Shown: in pieces, positions 37,371 to 48,076 of the stretch
Position numbering within the stretch: the stretch's first letter is position 1
Layout of the letters: each line of letters starts with the position of its first letter
NCBI GenBank assembly: GCA_030737875.1
Contig: CM060919.1
Location: 803,317,160-803,381,159 of the forward strand
Direction of reading: 5' to 3'
DNA: 64,000 nucleotides
Source: Allium sativum
Lineage: Eukaryota > Streptophyta > Magnoliopsida > Asparagales > Amaryllidaceae
Notes under the pieces: model-generated
Told to the model about the DNA's origin: nothing
Database searches by the model: none
What the model saw: the letters and a program-made list of their open reading frames with translations, nothing else
Translations under genes and position numbers: made by a program

Positions 37371-39871
37371 GCACTAGCGAGAAGAATAAGGGAAGACGAG
37401 AAAAACAAATTTGAGCGATTTTTTTGTTTTTGTTTTTTTTTAGAGAAAAAGAATTAGACACAAAAGATTTTTTTTTAAAATGAACCTAATGCAATTTACA
37501 ATTTCTAGAATTATATAATGATGGTTTGATTTATTTCAACAAAAGATTTCTCAGCCAGTTAACGGACAGGAGTTATCGGTGCACCAGGAATCACCCTAGC
37601 AATGCAGCCGAAGGTTTAAGTACCTTCAGAGGAACAACCGATATAATATTTACGAATCACCGTAATATTTATAAATAGTTATTACTCTGCCGTAGTCTAG
37701 ACACCGAGAAATAATCCGTTAGAACTAAACCAAATTGTCAAAATATAATGAAGTCCTTAGAAAATAAAAACAAAACTAAGATGAATGCAATATTTTTTTT
37801 TTATTTTATCAGTCACAGAATGAACAGTCTCAGAACAGTCACAGAACAGTCAATTGCAAAGATAAATAAAAAACAAATTTTTTTTTTTACAAGCAAGCCG
37901 ATGCCCTGTAGAAGAGTTTTACAAGCAATGTCTATATTTTTTTTTTTTTTTTTTGCAGCAGCGGTCCCTGTAGAGATAGAAATACTCACCTAGATCAGCA
38001 GTCCGTCCAGTGCAATTGAGTCGCGCTAGCGCGTTCACACCCCACTTGGTGTGCAACCGCTCGAACACTGAATAGTCCGCTTCTAATTTCCACCGTACCT
38101 GCTTTCGGAAAAAAAATTCTCCCCCCCTTTTTTAAAAAATAAAATAAAAATTAGAATGAAAATAAGATGGAACAAAACTAAACTACCAAACCCTAATTAA
38201 CCAAAAAAAAATTGAGTGGTTTTTTTTTAAGGAAAAGCAAGTGAAAACTAAAATCAAAACAAAAGTTGAAACAAAAAGGAAAAAATAAAGCAAAAGCAAT
38301 TGCAACCACTTGGTGTCAATTATAAAAATACACACTTGTCCACAAATACCAAGGCCACAGCCAACAAAAACTAAAACAGACCCAAAATAAAATGGCACCC
38401 GACCCTCTTAAAAATAAATTGATCAACTCCTGTTTCAAATACAATTTCAGATCCAATAATAATAATAATAATATTGACCGATCCTAAATCAAACAAAACT
38501 GTTCCGGTGGCTCTCACTTTCTGGTACTCGAAGCCGAGGTTCTGGGTTCTTCAATCGCGAGGCGTTTGCTTCTGGATCAGATAGTGTGATTTGGGACTTG
38601 GGTTTTGTACGTGGGTTGAATGATGTTGAATGGTGAGGTGGCTTGCGACTGGGTGGACTGTTGCGAAAAGCTTGTGGTTTGTGGGCGGTTGTGGTTTGTA
38701 TGGATCGGAGTTGGTTGGTGATGGGGAGATATGGTAGATCGGTGCTGAGGATGGTTGAAGTGCTGATAGCAGTGTAGAGTTTGTTCGAAGTGAAGGAGGT
38801 TGCAATCGTTGGTTGCGGTGGTGCTTTGGGATGAAGCTGATGTTTGTGGTCTAGAATGAGCGTGGTGAGGCTTTGTGGTTCACTTCGGATTGTTATGGTT
38901 GGAAGTGAGATGGTGCTGTGATGGTGAGGAAGGGGTGCGGTAGGAGGAGTTTAGCTGATGGGGGAATGGCTTTGGTAATGCGTGAAGGAGATGGAAGGGT
39001 TAAGGCGATGGTCACCTGATGGTTGTAGGAGATGGCTTGGGGGTTGAAAGTCCCAAAATTTGTTTGCAGTGGCGGGGTTGAAAGTTGTGTGGCAAGATGT
39101 ATGTGATGGTTTGAAATGGCGACAGAAGTTGGAAGTAGTGAAGAATTTGTAGTTGTATGGTGAATGGAATTTGTGAACAGAAACAGGGGAATTTGTTGCT
39201 GTGAGGATGGGGGGAAATCTGACGAAGGGATTTGTATTGGGGTTGGAAACGTGATGGTGGTTCTGAGATGAGAAGTTTGAATATAAAGGAAGAAATAAGA
39301 GAAACTGCGGAAGTTTTTTTTTTATTTCAGAGTTGTACAAAGGAAACTTTGTAGAGAAAAAAAATATGGAAAGAAATGAATGTAAGAGAGGGAAGAGAAT
39401 TGTATTGAATATCAGAAGAGTAGTTTGAGAAGTAAATTAGAAAAGAAATGGCAAGTGATTTTTTTTTTCCGAAATAATTTGTCAACAAAAGGAAAGAGGG
39501 ATTATAGAAATTGAAATAAGTTGGAAAGAAAAGCGGGAATGAAAGAAAAAAAAAGGAAAGAGTATCGCAGAAGGAAAATTTGCAAAGGACTATTTTTTTC
39601 TTGTAGAAAAAGAAATGTAAAGACGGGAAAAGGAAAAAGAAAGGAAACAAATCAAACAAAAATTGCAATTTTTTTTCTCTTGGTAGGAAGATTACGGTAT
39701 CATTGACTAACACCAAATCAAACCAATCAAGATTTTTTTTCTTTTTTCTATTTATGCTAGAAAACAAAAGGGAACAAAATAAAATATATATATATTTTAA
39801 TGAAAGAAAACTACAGAGAAAAAAATAATAAAATAAGCTTTAACCCGAAGGATTAATAAAAATTATTTTGA
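37371..39871 (-). other. E4 long 5' leader with a candidate intron
   Basis: The leader is about 2.5 kb. On the minus strand a strong donor-like CTAG/GTGAGTATT lies at 37990/37989 and an acceptor-like TTATTCTTCTCGCTAG/TGC ends at 37374, four bases before the gag ATG. Splicing would remove about 616 nt and bring the leader next to the start codon. Upstream frames of 129 codons (38951-39340), 84 codons (38551-38805) and 146 codons (39327-39767) are low-complexity and unassigned. Long leaders are usual for Athila; the intron is inference. Confidence 0.5.
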
Positions 39872-39889
39872 TCCCCGGCAACGGCGCCA
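39872..39889 (-). other. E4 primer binding site (tRNA-Asp type)
   Basis: The minus strand reads TGGCGCCGTTGCCGGGGA, complementary to the 3' end of plant tRNA-Asp, the usual primer for Athila/Tat elements. It is five bases from the 5' LTR end. Confidence 0.92.
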
Positions 39890-39894
39890 AAATT

Positions 39895-41122
39895 TGTTTG
39901 CGAACAAATTATGCAGTTGTAAACAACTGTAAAATCCGTTCGGTTTTCCTAAACAACAAGGATTGTTGTAGAGGGTGTCGAACTCTGGGACCAAAAATAT
40001 TTTATTTATAAATCCAGTCAAGTTATCCCTAACTTTTGATTGATTGAAAACACAGAAAATAACAACAATTAAATATAAAAGAGAGATTTATCTAATAAGA
40101 GAAAGCAATTAGGGGATAATGACATAGATCAGATTCATAATCATCAATAGCCAAAAGATTAACCAGATCTAATACATGTTTTTGTCACAAACATGAATCA
40201 ACGATAATAGGTTTTTAGAAACAAATATGTAAATAACGACAAGCATAGCCTATGCAGGAGCTCAGCTCTACAACCATAGGCTATCAGGACAGATTCACTA
40301 TTTTATTTCTAAAACCCTAAATATTAAATCTAAATCTGATAAGTGTTAGATTGAACTCGAATATACCCTGTGAAGGAGCACAGCTCTTAAACGACACAGG
40401 GTATGAAGGTTGAGAGCTAACCCTTAATTCAGATCCAGATCTACATGTATACAGTCCTCATCTTTTGGCTATGCGATTCATATTGAATCATACTAGCAGC
40501 GTCATCACCCCCTAATCAAAGGGGATTAGCTAGACATAGCTAAAGAAGAAGAGAAAAAGAAAATAGATAACATGAACATAAATAAAATAAACAAAAAGTA
40601 AAAAGAAAGGGAGAGAATGATTTTATTCCAAGAAGAGAATTACAGAATAAAACCTAATGTCTTTTACAATGAATGAGATACAAGGTATTTATAGCTGATA
40701 TGACAAAGGCTAGCTAGCTAATTACATAATGTGGGACTAAAGAAATAACCCAAATAACACATAAGCCAGTGTGAACGCAGCTTTAGAGTGAGTGGTTTAG
40801 CAAATAGGCTAGTGTGAACGCAACATGAGTAAGAGGCCTTCCTAATGAGCTAATGTGAATGCAGTTTGAGTCTTTATTGAGCCAAATCTTCTTAACTGAA
40901 ATATAATTGCAACCGTTCTTCAAGCTTCAGACTCTTCAAGCTTTAGCAATTTTAAACTTCACTCTTTTTAAGCAAATTCTTCATGCTTTATCCATCAAAT
41001 GCTTTAAACCATGCTTCTTGTCAACAATCTGAAAATACAGCTATAAATACAAAGTATCAATTATTTTAAAGGGAAAATAAGATAAATAAGCGGATAAAAT
41101 ATACACATTTACGTGTATATCA
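39895..41122 (-). repeat. E4 right (5') LTR
   Basis: It is 1228 bp, the same length as the left LTR and nearly identical to it by eye. It contains the same branched structure at 40108-40516. TAAAC follows at 41123-41127. Confidence 0.95.
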
Positions 41123-41127
41123 TAAAC

Positions 41128-41820
41128 CCTTTTAAATATTAATATATTTAAAAATAATTAAATTAAATATAAATAAATAAATGTTATCGCATATATTCGC
41201 ATTGAATATTATTCAGCTCCAAAATGAATATATCGGGATTCATAATTCGATATTCCAAAATCAGTGTTAATCGATATTCAATTTAAAATAGAAATCCATT
41301 TATAAATTTGTTATAAATTATAAACGAATTCCATAGCCACTATTTTAAAATTTGATTTGACCATAAATCAAAAATCTACACAACGAAATCTCGATTTTTC
41401 TCTTCCATTAGAAAAATATACTTCACCAGCTCCGAACGTTTCTTGTTTCACAGAAATCCAATTTAAAACAGATTTTGTATATTCAATTGAAGTTCGAATC
41501 GATAAATTACGAACTGCAGCGCCATCTCGAGCTCGATTATAATTATAATATAAATTATACGTTCAGTTGACATTTATAAATAAATTTGTTAATATAATTC
41601 AATTCTAAACTGAATTATATAATTTAAATTGTCCAATTCACACAATATTGTCAATTCAACTATTTCCGATTATTTCAGAAATTATATATTATTCTATTAT
41701 TTATATTAATTAAATATTCAATGTTATTTAATTAAACGACCATTTAAATCTCTAAATCATTATTTAAATAATTAAATTAATTAATTAATTATTATATCGC
41801 TAAAAATACGGGATGTTACG
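41128..41820 (-). repeat. E3 left LTR, second part
   Basis: It resumes CCTTTTAAATATT after the E4 duplication and runs to GGGATGTTACG, where the partner LTR ends GGGACGTTACA. It matches 53098-53778. Part of it (41355-41530) is the recurrent superfamily module ending CGAACTGCAGCGCC. Confidence 0.85.
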
Positions 41821-41821
41821 T

Positions 41822-41833
41822 TCTCCCCCCTTA
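41822..41833 (-). other. E3 polypurine tract
   Basis: The minus strand reads TAAGGGGGGAGA beside the 3' LTR. Confidence 0.75.
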
Positions 41834-41989
41834 AAATAATTTCATCCTCGAAATTGCTCAGGTAGAAAACAAACCCTATTAACTGCGTTAAAAATTTATT
41901 TGCTTACTTATTATCTTCAGTTTCAACTGAACCAATTAATTTCAATTAAAATATTAATTAATCATTATTAATGGAAATTTCCAAAAAAT

Positions 41990-42139
41990 TCAAAAAAATT
42001 CTAACACCTTAAATTTTCGGAAAATTTCGCCAGCACCTCCTTTGTATGGCTCAATCGGTACAACTACAACTCGCCTCTTTGGGCCTTCTCCCATCCAAAA
42101 GAAAATCAAATAGCCAAGTGGCTTGTCAACTCGGCTCAT
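41990..42139 (-). CDS. Small conserved ORF of the E3 internal domain, function unknown
   Basis: The ATG at 42139 opens a 49-codon frame starting MSRVDKPLGYLIFFWMGEG, with VVVVPIEPY in the middle and GEIFRKFKVLEFF at the end. It corresponds to the E2 ORF at 16590-16760; both share MSR, FW-x-GEG and GEIFRKF-x-VL and have the same position before the polypurine tract. The middle is more diverged. There is no recognisable domain. Whether it is translated is unknown. Confidence 0.35.
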   Translation of the reverse strand: MSRVDKPLGYLIFFWMGEGPKRRVVVVPIEPYKGGAGEIFRKFKVLEFF

Positions 42140-42705
42140 AAAAATCTCCTACCCAATTTGAATATAGATGTGTACCTTTTTGTCGGGCATATCATTATAT
42201 CATTTCCATCTGTTATCAATTCTACATATACCAATATCTTCCTATCAAATTCCAATCAGTTTTTAACCTCAAACTAAATCATTCGCTTATACAAGCCAAG
42301 TTCCATTTAAAACCAAAGTTCCATTCTTGATTCCTAACTCCTAACTCATCAATTCAACCTACTTAACTTCGTTAAGTTCCATTCACCTATTTCATTAACT
42401 TATTTATTCCTCTAATAAGTTATCTTCATCCCAAAATCACAATTCTGATTTTTATTTCAAAAATCAAACCATTTATTCAACCGAGTCCAACTATATACCA
42501 AATTCCAATTTGATTTGATATTACTCCATTTCAATACAACTTCCACTTAACTGGCTTTAACCTAATTTCTGGGATTTTTAAACTGGCTACCCTTTTCAAA
42601 AATAAAACTTTCCTTTTCAGGATTCAAAACAACTCATTTTCCCAAAATAATTCGAAAACTAAATCTTTGGTAGTAATCCGTCACTTACAACCTCGAAAAT
42701 GAACA

Positions 42706-42730
42706 CTGATGATGTGGCCAGCATCATCAG
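42706..42730. other. Palindromic hairpin in the E3 internal domain
   Basis: Nine-base arms CTGATGATG and CATCATCAG pair perfectly around TGGCCAG, itself containing TGGCCA. The flanks match those of the E2 and E6 palindromes (AATAATTCT on one side, GTGTTCATTTTCGAG on the other in the sense direction). Confidence 0.7.
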
Positions 42731-43377
42731 AATTATTTCCCAGTGATCGAAGCTACTTCAATACTATATCACTTTCGAAAACTCATATTTAAATAATTCC
42801 ATTTTAAAATTATTTCAAAATATCATTCACAATGCCTGTAAAACAAATTTAAAATCTCCAAGTATTTTAAAATTTCCATATATTTAATCCCAGTTCATTT
42901 ACAAACACCTTTCATGTTTTCGTAATTTTAATTCTAATTTCGATTTAAATTTAGATTTAATTCATATGATTTCACATATTACCCTTATATGAATTCCAAT
43001 TGGTCATTACCATAACCATTTAATTTATAATCTTACTCGATTATAATAACAACCAATATACTATAATATTTCCAATATCTATACTTTGTTTTATATCAAA
43101 ATATAATTTGGGTAAAATTATTTCATTACCCTCTTTTCAAAAGATACTGTGTCGGTTCATCGTACTCAAGTGTTTAGAAACTCCTACCGGTACAGTGGAT
43201 CAAACTGATCAACCAGAATTCATAAGCCACTCAACCAATGAATCTCCACAATATAAAACCATTTTCTATAAAGTAACAAATACGCGCTTATATATATACA
43301 CTCAAACTCAATCTAGGATATTGCTAACCCCATCTCTACTGAGTCACGCCAAAGAGCCAAGGTAATTACTTAATCAT

Positions 43378-43391
43378 AAGCTCTGATACCA
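43378..43391 (-). other. E3 primer binding site (initiator tRNA-Met type)
   Basis: The minus strand reads TGGTATCAGAGCTT, one base from the LTR start TGTAACGACCCGGG at 43393. Confidence 0.9.
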
Positions 43392-43392
43392 C

Positions 43393-46226
43393 TGTAACGA
43401 CCCGGGAATTTTCGACTCCGAAATTCGACACAAATACCAATATCGACTATCCAAACATCGAAAATACCAGAACATTAATAGAAGAAATTAGATGATGAGA
43501 AAGATAAGATAGAACTATTAGAATAGAAGAAGAAGAACAAAACAACATCAGAGTAACACGAATCTCACAACGCAACGAATAAAATATAGTATACAAAGTA
43601 ACATTGAAACACAAATCTTTATTTGTTTATTAGAGTACAACACTTATATCACAGCGGAAATAAACAATAGCTATAAAATCCTGAAGCCTCCCGCTCCTGC
43701 TCCTCCAAGAATATCTGGAAATACCTGAACTACTTGACTGCCCGTACAAATGTGGGCACCCAAGAGTTTATGGAAATCAAACAAAATAAATTCTGGGTCA
43801 GTCATGGGACTGGTGTGAGTAAACTCCAACCATTTGGTTTAACTTTTCAAAATCATTTTTTCAAAAGAAATGATAATCGTCAGACTGATCCACACATAAA
43901 CACGGATGGTTTTCATCTTACGATAACCCAAAATATTTTCAAAATCAATACTTTTCTGATATTATAATAATGTCTAATCACAAATAATTAACAATCTAGC
44001 AGAACGCTTGCATCTCACGCTCCACATATATATAGTATACAATCAAAACCGGGGGCACTTGTTGGAGATTGGATTCCAACTATGACAAGGTATGGAACCA
44101 CCTGCCGATAGTGTATCTCTAGAGAGGAATACACTGGGTTCAAAAAGAACGTCATGCAACCCGGCCCACACATGACCGACCACTCATTTCTCTTGAGTGT
44201 ATCGAATATATTGTCACCTACGTTTGCTAGAAACATAATAGTTCCCGGAAGATACCGAAGCGAAAAGAAGTAACTAATATGAATATTCTCTAGATGGTGA
44301 CAATACACCCTAATGGGGGCGATCCACTTAGCCATGCTGCCTGCCCGATTTTTGTCATTTTCCAGTTGATGAGGCTTGAGGTCATAACGTATCTTTTGAC
44401 AGATCATACATTCATTTACCTTGAATGTCACATCGTCATACCCGCCAAATCACAAATTGATTTCCTCAAAAATATCACGGGTATAAAGCTAAGAGAAACG
44501 AATTTCTCTGCCACCGAACATGGATATGTTTGAAGCGATCAACTTACGTGATCCGTTAGATATACTCTGTCAGACATTCGTCCATACACGTTGCCCTGGG
44601 ACTGGACAAACCAAAGGCACTATTTTGTAAATAGGATAGCCCTTGCATAACACCGTCTTGAATTGTCTTCATCATATTTGATCACAACATTAACGTCCAT
44701 ACAGAGTGGTTTTCAGATAATGAATCTGATCCCGGTCTCTCCGTATTGACAACGTAAAATGGTCAAAAAATTCGATAGTCGGTGATTTAATTATCAAAGG
44801 AAAACATGTGTGCAAACAATGATATTATTTCCCAATGGAAATTTTATCGATCAATCATCAATCAACATTTATCCCTTTAAATTAATTTATCATTAATTTA
44901 TTCATTTCCCTATTTTCATTTACATATATTCGTAATTTCCTATTTCCAAAATTTAGAAATTATACGTTATAAATCATTGGAAAACATTTCCATATTTATT
45001 CTCATTTCTTAGTTTCTATATTAGAAAACATTTCTGATTCTTATTTGAAAAAATTCCCACAACTCCTTCAATTGGATTTAAACAGATATTTAAATAAAAC
45101 ATCGCTATGCCAACTCGAAACATTAACACTTATTAACTAAATTCAATTAACTAACCTTCACTATCGAACCATAACCATCCCTTAGTTAAAAATGAAGTCA
45201 ATCAAGTTGGGGTATAACTACCTCTCAGACCTTAAGTGAACAACATTTCTAACCACGAAATAGACAGAGTTCCCCCTTTTATATCTTCACAAACTTCCTT
45301 ACGTAACCCTCGAATTCTATTTACGAATCCACTTCTTTTATAGAATTCATTTGATTGTAATAATAGTGTTATAATCCCATACTCCCGATATATATAATAA
45401 CTTAAATATAAATTTTATTTCTTAATTTGAATAAATAAATAAAGGATTTATTTAAATAAATAAATCTTGATTTAAAAACCAGAAAGTAAATAATACTTTC
45501 CTACATTCGATATAGTCGAATCCCAATGTAAAATTCTCTCTCGAATAATCTCTATTCGATGACTCTCTTCGAATAAACTATATTCTATAACTCTTTTCTG
45601 AATAAACTTTATTGGATAATCTCTCCTTCGAATAAACTATATTCGATAATCTCTCCTCGAATACTTATATTCGATTCACTCTATTCGAATAACTAATATT
45701 CGACTAACTCTATTCGATCAAGTAATATTTGGTTAACTCTATTCCAATATTTAACATTCGATTAACTCTAATTTGAATAACTAATATTCGGTATTCTCTA
45801 TTCGAATACTTATATTCGATTAACTCTCTTCGAATGACTTACATTCAATTAACTCTAATTCCTTTCCCATTTGAATTCCTATTCAAAACCCAATTCCTTT
45901 ATAAATGTTTTAAATTATAAAATATTTATTTTGATCCGTTGTTCACATCGAATGTGTAAATATTCCCTTTATAAGATCCATTAAGTTTTATTTCGTATTT
46001 TAAAATAATATCCCATTTCCAAATTCTATTTATTATTTTATTTATAGAATTATTCATATGAAATCTTCTTTTTATTCTAACACTTAAATTTCATATATAA
46101 TTCCCTTTATAAATGCTGAGTTCACATTCTATTTAAAATATCGGTGTTAAAAACCGATTTCTACTTCTCTATATAAATTCAGACTTTTATTTTTCCAATG
46201 ATAAATATTTTTTCTAAATTTATAAA
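43393..46226 (-). repeat. E3 right (5') LTR, first part
   Basis: It matches 24011-26860 of the left LTR, including the hairpin array at about 45503-45852. It stops at the ATAAA target of E5. Confidence 0.85.
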
Positions 46227-47273
46227 TGTTAGACCAAAATCTGGGCCTAACACCCAAATGCAGATCACAGATCACAAAAATGCAGAAAATAGAAAATAAC
46301 AGGAGATACACGAAGTTTTTATAGTGGTTCGGCTTAAACCAAGCCTACGTCCACTTTATCTCTTCTTAAATCCTAAGAAGTTACAAGTACAATTATCTCG
46401 ATTTATACACGAAATCCTCGTTTTTACAATGAGAAGAAGTGAGAAAAATGAAGATTATAAACGAAATCCTCGTGTTGTATTATGGAATTTGGCTCCTTTG
46501 CTGCTTAAAATGTTTTGCAGAGAGCAATGGTGGAAGACGTAAGGAGTTCGAGCTAAAAGATCCTTGAAAATGCCTTCAAATGGTGTATTTATAGCTGTAG
46601 GAGAGCTTCTGAGAAGATCAGTTCGTAATGGGGTACGTGGCACCCGATCCGCGAAAGTAGGAGCAGAAGTAGCCTTGAGAACAGGTCAAGATCTACACGT
46701 GTATGAGCAGATGCAGGGATCGGTTCATGGTCATGGGATCGGGTCATGATGTGGGCTTCATGAGCCAATGTCTGGTCGTGAGCTGGAGTGGTGAAGCTAG
46801 TGTCCACATCGGGTCGTGGAATAGGGTCGTGGTCCACCTGAGCTCCACGGGCTAGAGTTGGTTTCACAAGACAGGGGCGTGTCACGAGTCGAGGTGGATC
46901 CCACGAGCCAAGGTCGGTCCCACGAGATGATCCATATTCTGAACTTTCTGATGTTTCGTCACTTCATCCAAGCGATTGCTAGATTATACCAGTTTACCGA
47001 AACGGGCATAACTTCCATACCGTATGTCCGATTGAGCCAAACGAAAGCTCTACCTAAAGCTAATTCAGAGTGCTACAAGCATTACAGAGCCTAGCTGCGT
47101 AATTGCTGTTCTCGGGCCCAAAATAGGTTATCTGATAGGAGTTTTGGGCCATTTTACGTTGATGTTGTGATTTTGACCAAACCGCACCTCGTCTTCTGAC
47201 GGTATATTCAATACCCGAGCGCGAAGCTATCCAGATATTTCATGTGTGACAGATTTTACCAAAAAGTATGTCA
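46227..47273 (-). repeat. E5 left (3') LTR
   Basis: It runs from TGTTAGACC to AGTATGTCA. It is about 73 bp shorter than the right LTR because it has one copy, not two, of a CCAGAGTTGGTTTCACGAGA-type module. Confidence 0.85.
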
Positions 47274-47290
47274 ACAAGCTTGCCCCCCAG
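47274..47290 (-). other. E5 polypurine tract
   Basis: The minus strand reads CTGGGGGGCAAGCTTGT directly before the 3' LTR. Confidence 0.65.
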
Positions 47291-48076
47291 AACATATCTT
47301 GTTGGTTGAAGGAAGATGTGTTCTGGATAATCCAGGAAATCTATAAGCCATAGAAATCCGACAACGCCATGACCTCGCTGGGTCTGCCAGCTACAAATAT
47401 AATCCATATCTGTAAAGGGATGAAGGTAAAACAAATGTGTCAACTCCTGACAGTATTATTCAAACTTTCCCGAGCATAAACCATATTCGAGGAACGTCTA
47501 AGTCATCTTGCTAAATCCTGGCAAGGGCCAAACCTTCTAGGCATAATCCATACCTAGAAGTTCAAACCAAGTATAATCCATACCCGAATTCCATTGTCAC
47601 ATCCTGACAAGTCCATTTTCCATTCCTAAGTATAATCCATACTTAGGAGTCCAGAGTGAGTATAAACCATACTCGAGTTATCAATCTGAGTATCATCCAT
47701 ACTCATATCTAAAGAAAATTATATTTGCCACAGCCTGACAAGATAATTTGACCATAGGCGTAATCCACACCTAGTGTTTCAAAATAAGTATAAGCCATAC
47801 TTTAACCGAGATTAAGGATCTTGCCACATCCTGACAAGATACTTAAATTCTCCAAACATAATCCATGCTTGGAAAATCCTTCCTTATTCAATTCAAAATG
47901 CAAAACCAAATCAAATCCTGATTGGTTTGACACCGAGTCCAGAGCACGCTTTGGGGCTACATCCTAACCCCGTATGTGTGTACTCCGATTCAACCAATCG
48001 GAAAACCTAATGAAAGCAAAAACAAATCTTAAAGCCTAAGAAATGTAGAAAATGAAAGTTGATCTCATCCAGATCA
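47290..48076 (-). other. Array of about two dozen short stem-loops with a conserved 5-nt loop
   Basis: Stem-loops follow one another from the polypurine tract to the gag stop codon. Clear ones (span, plus-strand loop): 47392-47414 AATCC; 47438-47452 ACTCC; 47507-47525 AATCC; 47534-47560 AATCC; 47594-47610 CATCC; 47624-47648 AATCC (perfect 10-bp stem); 47658-47674 AAACC; 47687-47705 CATCC; 47717-47748 CAGCC; 47755-47773 AATCC; 47786-47802 AAGCC; 47812-47846 CATCC; 47851-47873 AATCC; 47903-47928 AATCC; 47953-47971 CATCC; 47984-48002 CAACC; 48027-48041 AAGCC; 48060-48076 CATCC. Weaker ones are at 47323-47335, 47341-47353, 47377-47391, 47471-47489 and 47571-47583; a larger one is at 47290-47323. 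Loop centres recur about every 30-37 nt. Stem sequences differ between units but pair within each unit, and the closing pair is always A-T. In the sense RNA the loop is GGNTN. Confidence 0.85.

Larger units (their letters stand above)
29014..41122 (-). mobile_element. E4: Athila-like Ty3/gypsy retrotransposon, nearly intact
   Basis: The element is 12,109 bp with LTRs of 1228 bp each, TG...CA ends, a perfect TAAAC duplication, a tRNA-Asp-type PBS, a gag-pol frame with one in-frame stop, and a 3' polypurine tract. Order in the sense direction: 5' LTR, about 2.5 kb leader, gag-protease-RT-RNase H-integrase, about 1.7 kb non-coding 3' region, 3' LTR. Gag and RT sequence style, long leader and PBS fit the Athila branch of Tat/Athila. 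No envelope-like frame is visible. By eye the LTRs differ at about one position (near 29188 versus 40069), so insertion is recent. Confidence 0.95.
41821..43392 (-). other. E3 internal domain (non-autonomous, 1.57 kb)
   Basis: From the PBS in the sense direction it holds a leader, a palindromic hairpin (42706-42730), a small ORF (41990-42139), a GAGGATGAA phrase and a polypurine tract. It is longer than the E2 and E6 domains mainly between PBS and palindrome. No retrotransposon protein motif is present. Confidence 0.75.

Noticed and set aside
47290..48076. CRISPR-like array
   Set aside because: The spacing is regular but there is no identical repeat; only the loop is conserved. The setting is a plant retrotransposon.
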